The notes: a model not told the origin generated them from the sequence alone. A DNA stretch of 64,000 nt from JABSSA01 sp039984715 (GCA_039984715.1 JBDWUA010000014.1:372001-436000); one strand, 5' to 3'. Shown: positions 34,833-44,332, counted from the first letter of the stretch. Translations and numbers: made by a program.

Positions 34833-35042
34833 ATGCAACTCACAAAATCAACGCCTTTGGGCGCGCACCTGAGGTGTGCCTTTTTCATTCAATCCATCAA
34901 ACGACTGGTCCTGTGGCGCCCAACGCCGCGCCCGCCAGAAATGTCAGCCCGCATTGCGCGCGACATTGGCGTTGGACCTGCTGATCTTGAACGCATGAAC
35001 ATGCGCTGGCCTTCAACCAAGGTGCAACATCCCTATTGGTGA
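34833..35042 (+). CDS. Small DUF1127-like protein
   Basis: 69 residues. A basic segment (SIKRLVLWRPTPRPP) is followed by MSARIARDIGVGPADLERMNMRW, which has the spacing of the DUF1127 motif (leucine/arginine helix, then D-I-G). No membrane segment. DUF1127 proteins are small, Arg-rich and stress- or metabolism-linked in alphaproteobacteria. It is divergent from the LysR gene and 38 bp before arsR. Confidence 0.6.
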   Translation: MQLTKSTPLGAHLRCAFFIQSIKRLVLWRPTPRPPEMSARIARDIGVGPADLERMNMRWPSTKVQHPYW

Positions 35043-35080
35043 ACTCTTCCCCTTGAGCCCTGCAAAGTTTATCAGGACCC

Positions 35081-35419
35081 ATGTCTGATACTTTGGATCA
35101 CGTTTTTGCCGCTTTGGCTGACCCGACCCGCAGGGCCATTCTGACAATGTTGTTGGAAGACGATATGGCAGTCACCGATGTAGCCGAGCCGTTTGACATG
35201 TCATTAGCGGCGATTTCAAAGCACTTGGGTATATTAAGCCGCGCGGGATTGATCGCGCAGGAAAAGCGCGGCCGGGTCAAGTGGTGCAAGCTGGAACCGG
35301 ATGCAATGAAAGCCACCAGTGTTTGGATGCAAGGCTTTGGCCAATTCGAACCCGTCAACCTTGAGGCATTCGAGCAATTCTTGGAACAAGAATTGCCGAC
35401 GTCTGAACAAGACGCCTAA
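35081..35419 (+). CDS. ArsR family transcriptional regulator
   Basis: 112 residues. The winged HTH is complete: HVFAALADPTRRAILTML, then VTDVAEPFDMSLAAISKHLGILSRAGLIAQEKRGRVKWCKLE. It has a single Cys (KWCKL), so the classical metal site is absent. Members of this subgroup usually sit beside an SRPBCC-fold gene that they control; none is seen here, and the next gene is a convergent exporter. Confidence 0.88.
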   Translation: MSDTLDHVFAALADPTRRAILTMLLEDDMAVTDVAEPFDMSLAAISKHLGILSRAGLIAQEKRGRVKWCKLEPDAMKATSVWMQGFGQFEPVNLEAFEQFLEQELPTSEQDA

Positions 35420-35430
35420 GCAGAAGCCAT

Positions 35431-36327
35431 TCAGGCGCTTGTTTCTTCACCTTCGGGCCGCAACAACAGCCAAAGCGCCACGCAGGTGAATGTCACCCCA
35501 AACAAAACGATGCCTTCGGGCACATCGCGGCCCAACAAGACCTGCCAGACAATCACCCATGTGGGAGTCAGGTATGTGTACGCCATGACCTTGGCCGATG
35601 GCAGTCGTAGGGACGCAAACTGCAACAGGATGAACGTCGCCGCAGATGCAAAGATCGCGACATAAAACAACGTGATCCACACAATCGCAGGCAAGTTTGT
35701 CCAATCGGTCGCGCGGATGCTGCTCCATCCAAAAATCGTCAACAAAATTGCACCGGCCGCAATCGTGCCCAGACTAAAGACAAAGGCGGTTTCACCCCGG
35801 TTCAGTTTACGGATCATCGGTGTGTAAATCGCGTGGAAGATACATCCAACAAAATAAACGGCCTCTCCCTTACCGACTTGAAACGCCAACAAGGCCGAAA
35901 GATCGGCGCGAAAGATGACCCATAACGCACCGAATGCGCCAATCAGCAAGGCCAATGCCATGCGCCGCGTTGCGACTTGCCGCAACAACAACCAACCGAA
36001 AAAGGCAGACATCAACGGGATCAGCGTGAACACAGCAGCCGCACTTGTTGCTTCGGCTGTTTTCAGGCCTTCAAACATCAGAACAAAATAGGCCGCGAAC
36101 AAACCACCCAGAACCAGATATCGCCATGGTGCTTCGATGGCTTCTTTCGGTATGCCGCCCCGTGCCAGAACGACCCCGCCAATCACCACACCTGCGATCC
36201 AGAACCGCGCTGCATTTAATGCCATGGGTGAAATGTCATTGGCAGCCATGGCCCCAAGGGCAAATGACCCCGCAACAAGCAGCGAAAAAGCAAGCATCGC
36301 CAAATGCCCGCGCGCTTGTGAACTCAT
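35431..36327 (-). CDS. DMT superfamily (EamA) transporter
   Basis: 298 residues from the ATG at 36327, with ten hydrophobic segments arranged as two EamA repeats (for example FWIAGVVIGGVVLARGGIP and AETTSAAA-like AEATSAAAVFTLIPLMSAFFGWLLL). The second half has YTYLTPTWVIVWQVLLG. Such proteins export small metabolites, amino acids or drugs. The start overlaps the stop of the upstream LysR gene (ATGA), so the regulator and exporter form one unit. Confidence 0.87.
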   Translation of the reverse strand: MSSQARGHLAMLAFSLLVAGSFALGAMAANDISPMALNAARFWIAGVVIGGVVLARGGIPKEAIEAPWRYLVLGGLFAAYFVLMFEGLKTAEATSAAAVFTLIPLMSAFFGWLLLRQVATRRMALALLIGAFGALWVIFRADLSALLAFQVGKGEAVYFVGCIFHAIYTPMIRKLNRGETAFVFSLGTIAAGAILLTIFGWSSIRATDWTNLPAIVWITLFYVAIFASAATFILLQFASLRLPSAKVMAYTYLTPTWVIVWQVLLGRDVPEGIVLFGVTFTCVALWLLLRPEGEETSA

Positions 36328-37205
36328 ATCACGTGCCAATCCTTAGAGCGTTCTTTTAAGAAGTTCAGGAACGTCTGCACTTTGGGTGTTCTGTGCAAGT
36401 CCACATGGGTGACCAACCACAATGCACCGGCCCAATGATCCAAAGGTTCCAGAATTTCGACCAAGTCTGGGTTGGCGCGCGCCTCTAACAAAGGAAGGAA
36501 CCCGATCCCTGCCCCAGCCATCACTGCATATTCCAAGGTGGCGATATCAGTCGAGCGAAACGTAATTGCCGAATTTGGCACGCGTTCACGCAACCAACGT
36601 GTGAAGGGTGCTCGACTGTTTTCATCATCGTGACTGACAAATTGATGTCCTTCAAAGGCTTCGACAGTATCCGGGCAACCATGCGCGTCCACGTAGCTTT
36701 TGCTGGCAAACAATCCTATCGATTGACGCACAAAGGGCTGCACGACATTGTCAGGTTGTTCTGGTGCGTTCCCTGCGCGGATTGCCACATGCGCTTCGCC
36801 ATATTCAAGCCGAAACAACCGGTCCCCTGTTAAATAGCGTACGACGACTTTGGGATGTTCTTTTTGAAAATCTGTCAAAATAGGAACCATCCGAGATGAC
36901 AGGCTGGTCAATGACGTAACCACCAATTCACCCGACACACCGGACCCGTGTCCTTTGATGCGGCCTGCCAATTGGCTGAACTGATCGTCAGTGGCTTGCG
37001 CGACAAGAAACAGATCATCACCCGCTTCGGTCGCAGTATATCCGCGCGCGTGTCGCTGAAACAGCTTTACACCCAACCTGCCTTCCAATGCATCAATATG
37101 TCGGATCACCGTCGCATGGTGTACCCCCAAAACGTCGGCGGCCCCGCTGACCGTTCCCAAACGCGCAACTTGATAGGCGGTTTTAATTTCGTCCCAATTG
37201 TCCAT
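36324..37205 (-). CDS. LysR family regulator upstream of the EamA exporter
   Basis: 293 residues. The HTH reads EIKTAYQVARLGTVSGAADVLGVHHATVIRHIDALE, where His-His replaces the more common Ser-Gln. The effector domain follows with a conserved FLPLLEARANPDLVEIL end. It is coupled to the exporter downstream and divergent from the azoreductase gene across 114 bp, so either or both could be targets. Confidence 0.87.
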   Translation of the reverse strand: MDNWDEIKTAYQVARLGTVSGAADVLGVHHATVIRHIDALEGRLGVKLFQRHARGYTATEAGDDLFLVAQATDDQFSQLAGRIKGHGSGVSGELVVTSLTSLSSRMVPILTDFQKEHPKVVVRYLTGDRLFRLEYGEAHVAIRAGNAPEQPDNVVQPFVRQSIGLFASKSYVDAHGCPDTVEAFEGHQFVSHDDENSRAPFTRWLRERVPNSAITFRSTDIATLEYAVMAGAGIGFLPLLEARANPDLVEILEPLDHWAGALWLVTHVDLHRTPKVQTFLNFLKERSKDWHVI

Positions 37206-37319
37206 TTGCCTTCATGTGCATTTATAAACAGTTCATGTTTCTTTTCATGCGTTGCGTTCGAATTTGCAACACCCAATGTTAGACGCAACCGAAAATTCGT
37301 CAGCAAAGGAACTAGAACC

Positions 37320-37898
37320 ATGACACATACAATTCTTCATATTGATGCCTCTGCCCGTATCGACGCCTCAGTGTCGCGCACATTGTCGTCCGAGGTTGTC
37401 ACAAAACTGGGGGGTACTGTCATTCGACGCGATCTGAATGATGTACTGCCTCAGATTACAGAACACTGGGTCGAGGCCAAAACCGCCCCCGCCGACACCC
37501 GCACACCGTCACAAAATGAAGCATTGGCGTTGTCGGACGAGCTGGTCAGCGAACTGCAAGCGGCCGACACGATTGTTATTGGGCTGCCGATTTACAACTT
37601 TGGAATTCCAGCGAGCTTGAAGGCCTGGATCGATCTGATCGCGCGCCCTGGCATGACATTCAAATACACTGAAAACGGTCCTGTCGGCCTGTTGCAAAAC
37701 AAACGGGCGATATTAGTGGCCGCTTCTGGGGGCACCCCTGTTGGATCCGCAATCGATTTTGCGACTCCTTATATGCAGCACGTTTTGGGATTTGTTGGAA
37801 TTGACCAAGTTGAAATTATCGCCGCAGATCGCCTTGGCTCTCAAAGTGATGCCGCAATAGAAACTGCGCGCGCCAAGCTCGCGTCGCTCGCCGCATGA
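37320..37898 (+). CDS. azoR: FMN-dependent NADH-azoreductase / quinone reductase
   Basis: 192 residues from the ATG at 37320. The flavodoxin-like fold has the FMN-phosphate loop DASARIDASVSRTLS, the IGLPIYNFGIPASLKAWIDLIARPGMTFKY core typical of AzoR, and AASGGTPVGS. These enzymes reduce quinones and azo compounds with two electrons. A LysR gene is divergent from it, and a good terminator follows. Confidence 0.9.
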   Translation: MTHTILHIDASARIDASVSRTLSSEVVTKLGGTVIRRDLNDVLPQITEHWVEAKTAPADTRTPSQNEALALSDELVSELQAADTIVIGLPIYNFGIPASLKAWIDLIARPGMTFKYTENGPVGLLQNKRAILVAASGGTPVGSAIDFATPYMQHVLGFVGIDQVEIIAADRLGSQSDAAIETARAKLASLAA

Positions 37899-37961
37899 AG
37901 GCAGATTAAACCGTCAGGCAACTTATGCGAATAAAGCCTGAGGCTGTTCTTTAGTCATGAC

Positions 37962-37997
37962 AAATGTGCGCCACGTTTCTTTGAGTGGCGCATTTTT
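37962..37997 (+). terminator. azoR terminator
   Basis: GCGCCAC and GTGGCGC (extended by a T-A pair) form a stem, followed by ATTTTT. It lies about 65 bp after the azoR stop. Confidence 0.8.
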
Positions 37998-38067
37998 GCA
38001 AGAATTGCAGGCACGGACTGTGCCCAAACGGATGGGCGCACGCGTAACGTCTCACCCTGTTGATCTT

Positions 38068-38380
38068 GTTAAGGAAGCTTGGTTAACGAAAAACGGCCCA
38101 TATGACTGTATCACACGCATCAACGCGCGGCGTTGCGGATCAGTTCCTTGCCATTCGTGCCAATGCCTGAACAATCACACTCGATTGTTTTTGTTAAGGA
38201 AACTGCATGCACAAAAGGATCATACCCGTGCCTTAGCAACGCCTCATTCCAATATGATACAGGATACCAAGTCAAAACGGGCTCTGCCTTCCGTGTTAAC
38301 CAAGTTTGCCGGAAATGCCCGAAATATTAAGTACGAAAGTCGTCACAAGATTGGACGATCAGTTAACGAGGAAGCTTATG
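38068..38380 (+). repeat. Three degenerate GTTAAgGAAgctt repeats before the VPLPA gene
   Basis: Similar short words occur at 38068 (GTTAAGGAAGCTT), 38193 (GTTAAGGAAACTGCATG) and 38362 (GTTAACGAGGAAGCTTATG). The last contains the ribosome-binding site and start of the VPLPA gene. A small AACAATC/GATTGTT hairpin with a T-rich tail lies at 38170-38192. I see no other gene in 37998-38377. Confidence 0.35.
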
Positions 38381-39031
38381 AAACAGATTGCATTGGGCAT
38401 CGCTGCATTCGCCCTGTCAGCCGTATCCGCTGGCGCAGCCGTTTTCGACAATCCCTATGATCCAGGCTACGGCAATGAAGCGACACGTTGGGTTCAATCC
38501 AGCGAGTTCAGCCTTGATTCAGATACGGTTCTTACAGGCGGCAGCGTCTATATCGGCGGATTGGGCGACATCAGCGCGTGGGACGGTACATTCAACTATT
38601 GGATTTTCAATGATGATGGCGGCGCGCCAGGAAGCATTGAAACATCCGGATCAGATTCAACCGTTTCGACGACCGACACAGGCGATGCTTGGCTTGGTGG
38701 TGGTAACGTGTTCGAACTTCAATTCGACCTTACCAACAGCTTCTCCGCAACTGGTGGCGATTCATACTGGCTTGGTGTGCAACTCTCGAGCGATTTCGCA
38801 CGAGACGACATCTATTGGGTGATCTCTTCCAACTCTGGTGCATCCGCACAATCCGAAAACGGAAGCTTTGACAACTGGTTCACATACACACCAGCCCGTG
38901 CGTTTTCTCTAGAGGGAACAACGCGAGACGTATTTGGTGCAACACCTGCACCGGTCCCGCTGCCTGCCAGCGGAATCCTGTTGGTGGTTGGGCTTGGCGT
39001 TCTGGCCGGGAAACGCCGCCGCGCCGCTTAA
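38378..39031 (+). CDS. Secreted protein with a VPLPA-CTERM sorting signal
   Basis: 217 residues from the ATG at 38378 (GAGGAAG upstream). A signal peptide (KQIALGIAAFALSAVSAGA) leads into an Asp/Ser/Gly/Trp-rich, Cys-free, beta-sandwich-like body. The C-terminus is a VPLPA-CTERM signal: VPLPASG, a hydrophobic helix (ILLVVGLGVLAG) and a basic end (KRRRAA). Such tripartite tails are recognised by exosortase-type enzymes and link to extracellular polysaccharide. No exosortase gene is in the window. The body has no known function. Confidence 0.88.
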   Translation: MKQIALGIAAFALSAVSAGAAVFDNPYDPGYGNEATRWVQSSEFSLDSDTVLTGGSVYIGGLGDISAWDGTFNYWIFNDDGGAPGSIETSGSDSTVSTTDTGDAWLGGGNVFELQFDLTNSFSATGGDSYWLGVQLSSDFARDDIYWVISSNSGASAQSENGSFDNWFTYTPARAFSLEGTTRDVFGATPAPVPLPASGILLVVGLGVLAGKRRRAA

Positions 39032-39064
39032 TTAAACTTTCTACAAGTTAACACATGCGCAGCT

Positions 39065-39095
39065 GGGTCGTCCTTTAGGGGCGGCCCAATCTGTT
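39065..39095 (+). terminator. Probable terminator of the VPLPA gene
   Basis: GGGTCGTCC and GGGCGGCCC pair over nine positions with two G-U pairs, followed by AATCTGTTTT. It lies between convergent genes. Confidence 0.55.
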
Positions 39096-39102
39096 TTGGG
39101 CG

Positions 39103-39951
39103 TCACAATTGTTGCGCGGCAAACGTATCGCATTGATTGATCGCGCCGGAATCGTATCCACGTGCGAACCATCTTTCACGTTGATCTGACGTGCCATGTG
39201 TAAACGTATGAGGCTGCGGGACACGACCCGCCTGACGTTGCAGATGATCATCTCCGATCTTACGCGCTGCATTCAACGCCTCGGCCAGATCACCCCGTTC
39301 CATGACTCCTTGAACATTGCGCGCCCACACACCGCTCAGGCAGTCTGCCATCAATTCAGTCCGCACAGTCAGCTCGTTTGCCTCGATTTGACTGGCTGTT
39401 CGTTTGGCTTGATTGACCTTGCTCAATATTCCCAATTCATTTTGAACATGGTGCGCAACTTCATGGGCAATGACATAAGCGGCTGCAAAATCTCCACCCG
39501 CGCCCATCCGTTGGGACAAAGTGGAAAAGAACGATGTATCAAGATACGCCTTCTTGTCTGCCGGGCAATAGAACGGACCTGTCGCACCTGATGCACCGCC
39601 ACAGGGGCTTTGGGTGACACCAGAAAACAAAACCAGAATGGGCGCATTGTATTCGCGCCCCAACTGTTCCGCGAAGACATTGGTCCAAACATCCTCGGTT
39701 GTGCCCAACACTTTTGATGTGAATTCCCCGGCCCGTTCATCCGCTGCTGTCACTGGCCCCTCTTGCTGTGGGACGCTGCCCCCTTGCAACAAAGGACTGA
39801 CATCGATGCCGGTAAAGTATCCAACCGCCAGCACCGCCAACACGCCAAACACACCCAAGCCACCAGCACGCCCTTTACGTGTGCTGCCCTGACTGCGCGT
39901 TTGGCGGCGATCTTCTACATTGCGGCTGCCCCGCAAACCTCTCAGCCGCAT
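39103..39951 (-). CDS. YpfJ-type neutral zinc metallopeptidase
   Basis: 282 residues. A basic, Arg-rich N-terminus precedes one membrane helix (LGVFGVLAVLAVGYFTG). The body contains the family's PCGGASGATGPFYCPADKKAYLD segment and the zinc motif HEVAHH at 163-168, with a downstream TELMADCLSGVWA that supplies a further ligand. The substrate of this family is unknown. It would face the periplasm. Confidence 0.9.
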   Translation of the reverse strand: MRLRGLRGSRNVEDRRQTRSQGSTRKGRAGGLGVFGVLAVLAVGYFTGIDVSPLLQGGSVPQQEGPVTAADERAGEFTSKVLGTTEDVWTNVFAEQLGREYNAPILVLFSGVTQSPCGGASGATGPFYCPADKKAYLDTSFFSTLSQRMGAGGDFAAAYVIAHEVAHHVQNELGILSKVNQAKRTASQIEANELTVRTELMADCLSGVWARNVQGVMERGDLAEALNAARKIGDDHLQRQAGRVPQPHTFTHGTSDQRERWFARGYDSGAINQCDTFAAQQL

Positions 39952-40019
39952 GGTCTTTCTCCCTCACCTGTGCTGCAACACGATAGCCGCAGCACACAGG
40001 ACCGTAAAAGGGGAATTGT

Positions 40020-41549
40020 TCAGACCACTTGCCCGGGATGTCGCGACGCCCAATCTTGAAGAAACCCGGCGACATCTTCGCGCCCGACATGGGCAAGCTG
40101 AGTTCGTGGCAATGCGACCCCCTGATCAAGCGTCAGTTGCAAACACGCAAGGTATTCGCGCGTCTCTCGTTCGGGACAGTTTTCCGACCCATGAATGATG
40201 GTCGACAGTAAGGTTCCGCCATATCCGTTGACGTGGCCGAGGTCCGGTTTCAATTGCAGGAAATAATCCAAAACCTCGGGCAAACCTTCCCATCCGGCCA
40301 GCTGCACTGGCGTCAACCCTTCGGAATCCGGGCGGTCATATTCGACCCCCAAAGCGACCAACGCACGTATATGCGCAAGCTTGCCCGGCAAATGAAGGAT
40401 CAACCGAACAATGTTGCGATACGCGTCTGGCAGCGTCGCAGTATCAACAAAGACACCGGAATTGTCCAAACCCTCTGCTGCGCGGGCCAACAACATTTCA
40501 TTTGGGGACAGGTCTGGAACCGCCCCTCGGGCTTCTATTGCTGACGCCACATCACGGTTTCCGAACACGCGCGCATGGGCATAGGCACTGGTGCCTTCAA
40601 ACTTGCGCCCCGGATCGGCCCCGTTGTCCAACAGCAGGTCAACCATACGTTTGTCACACATCCGACGGGCCGCCTGATGCAATGCGGGCACGACCCAAGG
40701 CGCTTCGCCTCCAACATGTGTACCATCAAAATCGTCAGCCTGTGCACCATGTTGCAACAACAGTTCAACAGCGATGTGATCATGAAAATCCATTGCCCGT
40801 AACAACGCGTTGGTTCCTCGCGGGTTCGCCCCGTGTTCCAACAACATTTTCAACCCGTTATGATGCCCAAGTTCAGTGGCATGATACAAAGATTCCCCGT
40901 CGTTTGGATCAGCCCCATGTTCAAGCAGCCAGCGCCCCAATTCCATGTTGTTTGCATGTCCAATCGCACCATAAAGCGCTGAAAGCCGGTGATCATTATC
41001 AGGAGCAACCGGAATTGCATCGTTCACATCAGCGCCATGCGCCAACAACAATTCCGCAATCGCAATCATGTCGTTTTGCAAATCGGGGCGCGCATGAATG
41101 TAACTTGAAAACGCAAGATGACAGATCGGGCGTTTCGGACCAAATTCTCGCGTCGCGGCTTCGGGATCATCGTCAAGCCATTGCTTGACCTCGGACAGAT
41201 CATAAAGCGCACAACAAAGACCAAATTGATCCTTCGCCAAATCAGGCGTTTCTGCCAATAATTGGCCGACAACCCAATTTTGGCCATTGGCCAACGCGAT
41301 CTTTAACCGCTGAAGACGCGCGGCCCGATCAAGGCCGATTGTTTCCGCCGCCCAAACCAGTTTTGGCCAACTTTCAAAGGCTTTTTCACGGGCAACAACG
41401 TGCAAGAAATCCGCATGTTTCAAGCCATCCAAATCCTGTTTGGGTGGGTTGTTCGCAATCCGTTGGCGGGCTTGCAGTTCGCCGATATCCCACGCTTTCT
41501 TCAGGCGGGTTGCATCACGGCGCAATTGGTCGAGTGACGGAAAAGTCAT
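40020..41549 (-). CDS. Ankyrin-repeat protein
   Basis: 509 residues. Several ankyrin units are visible, such as IAELLLAHGADVND, LGRWLLEHGADPNDGESLYHATELGHHNGLKMLLEHGANPRG, AVELLLQHGAQ and VDLLLDNGADPGRK, plus a C-terminal GLTPVQLAGWEGLPEVLDYFL. The first 110 residues are helical and not ankyrin-like. It has no signal peptide or membrane helix, so it should be cytoplasmic. Ankyrin repeats bind proteins; the partner is unknown. Confidence 0.88.
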   Translation of the reverse strand: MTFPSLDQLRRDATRLKKAWDIGELQARQRIANNPPKQDLDGLKHADFLHVVAREKAFESWPKLVWAAETIGLDRAARLQRLKIALANGQNWVVGQLLAETPDLAKDQFGLCCALYDLSEVKQWLDDDPEAATREFGPKRPICHLAFSSYIHARPDLQNDMIAIAELLLAHGADVNDAIPVAPDNDHRLSALYGAIGHANNMELGRWLLEHGADPNDGESLYHATELGHHNGLKMLLEHGANPRGTNALLRAMDFHDHIAVELLLQHGAQADDFDGTHVGGEAPWVVPALHQAARRMCDKRMVDLLLDNGADPGRKFEGTSAYAHARVFGNRDVASAIEARGAVPDLSPNEMLLARAAEGLDNSGVFVDTATLPDAYRNIVRLILHLPGKLAHIRALVALGVEYDRPDSEGLTPVQLAGWEGLPEVLDYFLQLKPDLGHVNGYGGTLLSTIIHGSENCPERETREYLACLQLTLDQGVALPRTQLAHVGREDVAGFLQDWASRHPGQVV

Positions 41550-41808
41550 ACTCGGTTCCTCTCAGATATGCCCGCCGATCCGCTAGCCCGGGCGAAGAGA
41601 AAACCGAAAACGATGTCGGTCGTCTAATGCAGGTGCGTCATCACGCTGTCCGCGGATCGGGTTGCCCCCTGCTTGGGCAAACCCCGTATACCAAGGTCGC
41701 AGTATCTTGCCAAGGCGAGATCCGGTGTAGACATCAATTTGCATCTTGTTACGCTTTGCACATCCAAGGGTAGAATCCCGAAGAGTGCGCTTGAACAAGG
41801 AGACGCCA

Positions 41809-42426
41809 ATGTCATCCGCCCACGCAATTCTTTATGACTGTGAATTCCTGACAGCCCCCGGCGCGCCGACGCGGTTTTGGTGTGGTCCAAATGATCCAGA
41901 TCAGGTCATTGCACAGATTGGGGCCGCAAAACTGTCTTTGACCGCGCCGTTCGAAATCCTCGACACTTTTCGCGTGCTGGTCACGCCCCCAGATCGTGCC
42001 AACAAACTTGTCGTTCTTGACCCTTTATTCGTTCGTTTGACCGGGATCACACAAGATGATTTGGACACGAGTGGTCTGCCATTGGCCCAAGCGCTTGATG
42101 AATTGGATGAATTTTCAGACGGTGCAACCCTTTGGTCATGGGGTAAGGATGAATTCAATATGATCGCAATCAGCTGCTATGCCGCCGGGATGGCGCCACC
42201 GATGCCGATCACGCGTTTCGACAATGCGTGTCATCTGCTTTTGAACGCAGGTATGCCGCTTGAAGATCTGCATCAAACGCGATCAAACACCTTGTCGAAA
42301 TACTATGACATCGATCATCCGCCCTTGCAGGCACATGACGCGTTGGGGGATGCTTTGTGTGTTACCTACACATTACAACATCTGCTGCAAAAAGGCGCTT
42401 TGAGCGCACAAGCCTTTTCCAACTGA
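41809..42426 (+). CDS. DEDDh-type 3'-5' exonuclease
   Basis: 205 residues from the ATG at 41809, after AAGGAGA. The exonuclease motifs are present: D-x-E as Asp10 and Glu12 (LYDCEFLTA), a middle WGKDEFNMIA with the second Asp, and AHDALGDAL with the His-Asp of motif III. It is shorter than exonuclease I (SbcB) and closer in size to RNase T or a DnaQ-like domain. DNA or RNA specificity cannot be told. It lies 84 bp before dnaX. Confidence 0.8.
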   Translation: MSSAHAILYDCEFLTAPGAPTRFWCGPNDPDQVIAQIGAAKLSLTAPFEILDTFRVLVTPPDRANKLVVLDPLFVRLTGITQDDLDTSGLPLAQALDELDEFSDGATLWSWGKDEFNMIAISCYAAGMAPPMPITRFDNACHLLLNAGMPLEDLHQTRSNTLSKYYDIDHPPLQAHDALGDALCVTYTLQHLLQKGALSAQAFSN

Positions 42427-42510
42427 TCTTGCGGTTCTAATCGGTGGACGCTGCCGCGACATCCGTCTAGGTTGGCGTGCGTTCACCCTGCAGGAGCCCG
42501 CAACCGCCCT

Positions 42511-44250
42511 ATGTCTGAAACCACTGCCTATCAGGTCCTTGCCCGTAAATACCGCCCCGAAACGTTTGCCGATCTTGTCGGCCAAGACGCGATGGTGCGC
42601 ACGTTAAGGAACGCCTTCGAAGCGGACCGGATCGCGCAGGCTTTTGTCATGACCGGGATCAGAGGCACCGGTAAAACTACAACAGCGCGGATCATTGCCA
42701 AGGGCATGAATTGCATTGGCGCTGATGGTCAAGGTGGTCCGACAACTGATCCATGTGGAACCTGCGAACATTGTACGGCGATCATGGAAGGGCGTCATGT
42801 TGACGTGATGGAAATGGATGCCGCGTCACGGACCGGCGTGAACGACATTCGCGAAATCATCGACAGCGTGCATTATCGTGCGGCCTCTGCGCGGTACAAG
42901 ATTTATATCATCGATGAAGTTCACATGCTGTCCACAAGCGCATTCAATGCGCTGCTCAAGACGCTTGAAGAACCGCCCGCACATGTAAAATTCATCTTTG
43001 CCACTACCGAAATTCGCAAAGTTCCGGTGACCGTTCTGTCGCGGTGCCAGCGCTTTGATCTGCGTCGGATCGAACCAGAAGTGATGCTGGCGTTGTTGCG
43101 CAAAATCGCAGGTGCGGAAAACGCTGAAATTACCGATGACGCGCTGGCATTGATCACACGCGCAGCCGAAGGATCGGCCCGCGACGCCACATCATTGTTG
43201 GATCAGGCGATCAGCCACGGCGCAGGTGAAACCAGCGCAGAGCAAGTGCGTGCCATGCTGGGATTGGCAGACCGAGGTCGCGTCTTGGATTTGCTGGACA
43301 TGATCTTGCGCGGTGATGCGGCAGCGGCTTTGACGGAAATCTCGGCACAATATGCGGATGGCGCTGATCCAATTGCTGTGCTGCGCGATCTGGCGGAAAT
43401 CACCCATTGGGTGTCCGTAGTTAAGATCACACCAGAAGCCGCCGAAGACCCGACCATTTCCCCGGACGAACGCAGCCGTGGCCAAACAATGGCCAGCGCT
43501 TTGCCGATGCGGGTTCTGACCCGTCTTTGGCAGATGTTGCTGAAAGCCTTGGAAGAAGTCGCAAGCGCCCCGAATGCAATGATGGCAACGGAAATGGCGA
43601 TCATTCGGTTGACCCATGTCGCTGATCTGCCCAGCCCCGAAGAGTTGGTGCGCAAGCTTCAGAACCAAACACCGCCTGCCCCCAATCCAACCGGCGGCAA
43701 TCACATGTCCAGCGCAGGCGCTGCCGCAGTGGACGCACGCGCAAGTACGATGGCCGCTGGTCCAACAGGCGGTGGTCCGTCTGCTGCATTGGCGCAAGAT
43801 CTTGATCAAGCACTTGCCCGCTATCCGACCTTTGACCACGTTGTCGAATTGATCCGCACCAACCGCGATGTAAAGCTGCTGGTCGAGGTTGAAACATGCC
43901 TTCAATTGGCCGCCTATCAACCCGGTCGCATCGAATTTGTGCCAACCGAAAATGCGCCGCGCGATTTGGCACAGCGTCTGGGCCAACGCTTGCAAACTTG
44001 GACTGGCAATCGATGGGGGGTCACAATCGTCAGCGAAGGTGGCGCGCCAACCATCGCCTTCATTCGGGATGCTGCTGATTTGGCCCTGAAATCCGAGGCC
44101 CAAGAGCATCCCTTGATGCAAGCGGTGCTTGAGCATTTTCCAAAGGCCACGATCACGTCCATCCGAACACCTGAGGAAATCGCAAAAGACGCCCAAGTCG
44201 AAGCCTTGCCCGAGGTGGACGACGAATGGGACCCGTTCGAGGAAGACTAA
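42511..44250 (+). CDS. dnaX: DNA polymerase III subunits gamma and tau
   Basis: 579 residues from the ATG at 42511. Walker A is GIRGTGKT at 49-56, with zinc ligands Cys68, Cys82, Cys85 and Cys88 (PCGTCEHC). Next come YIIDEVHMLSTSAFNALLKTLEEPP (Walker B and sensor region) and SRCQRFDLRRIEP. The C-terminal third carries the tau-like domain and ends acidic. It is the clamp-loader motor. I saw no obvious slippery A-run for programmed frameshifting. A folded element follows before the GNAT gene. Confidence 0.95.
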   Translation: MSETTAYQVLARKYRPETFADLVGQDAMVRTLRNAFEADRIAQAFVMTGIRGTGKTTTARIIAKGMNCIGADGQGGPTTDPCGTCEHCTAIMEGRHVDVMEMDAASRTGVNDIREIIDSVHYRAASARYKIYIIDEVHMLSTSAFNALLKTLEEPPAHVKFIFATTEIRKVPVTVLSRCQRFDLRRIEPEVMLALLRKIAGAENAEITDDALALITRAAEGSARDATSLLDQAISHGAGETSAEQVRAMLGLADRGRVLDLLDMILRGDAAAALTEISAQYADGADPIAVLRDLAEITHWVSVVKITPEAAEDPTISPDERSRGQTMASALPMRVLTRLWQMLLKALEEVASAPNAMMATEMAIIRLTHVADLPSPEELVRKLQNQTPPAPNPTGGNHMSSAGAAAVDARASTMAAGPTGGGPSAALAQDLDQALARYPTFDHVVELIRTNRDVKLLVEVETCLQLAAYQPGRIEFVPTENAPRDLAQRLGQRLQTWTGNRWGVTIVSEGGAPTIAFIRDAADLALKSEAQEHPLMQAVLEHFPKATITSIRTPEEIAKDAQVEALPEVDDEWDPFEED

Positions 44251-44256
44251 TGAAAC

Positions 44257-44332
44257 AGATGTTCCTATTCGATCGATATTGATGCTGCGCCGCGTTACGC
44301 AGACTATCGAAATTGCATTTCTAGGAACATCT
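44257..44332 (+). promoter_or_regulatory. Structured element covering the GNAT ribosome-binding site
   Basis: An 11-bp perfect outer stem (AGATGTTCCTA at 44257, TAGGAACATCT at 44322) encloses TTCGAT/ATCGAA (44268, 44306) and CTGCG/CGCAG (44285, 44298). The 3' outer arm contains the AGGA that would serve the GNAT ATG at 44334, so folding would hide it. No T-run follows, so it is not a simple terminator. Confidence 0.55.

Noticed and set aside
38068..38087. CtrA-type TTAA-N7-TTAA box
   Set aside because: The spacing between the TTAA words is 10, not 7.
37957..38460. 168-residue plus-strand frame across the azoR-VPLPA gap
   Set aside because: It starts inside the azoR terminator, is Cys/His/Arg-rich without a domain and runs into the VPLPA signal peptide in another frame.
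42511..44250. Programmed frameshift site in dnaX
   Set aside because: No slippery A-run was visible in the gene.
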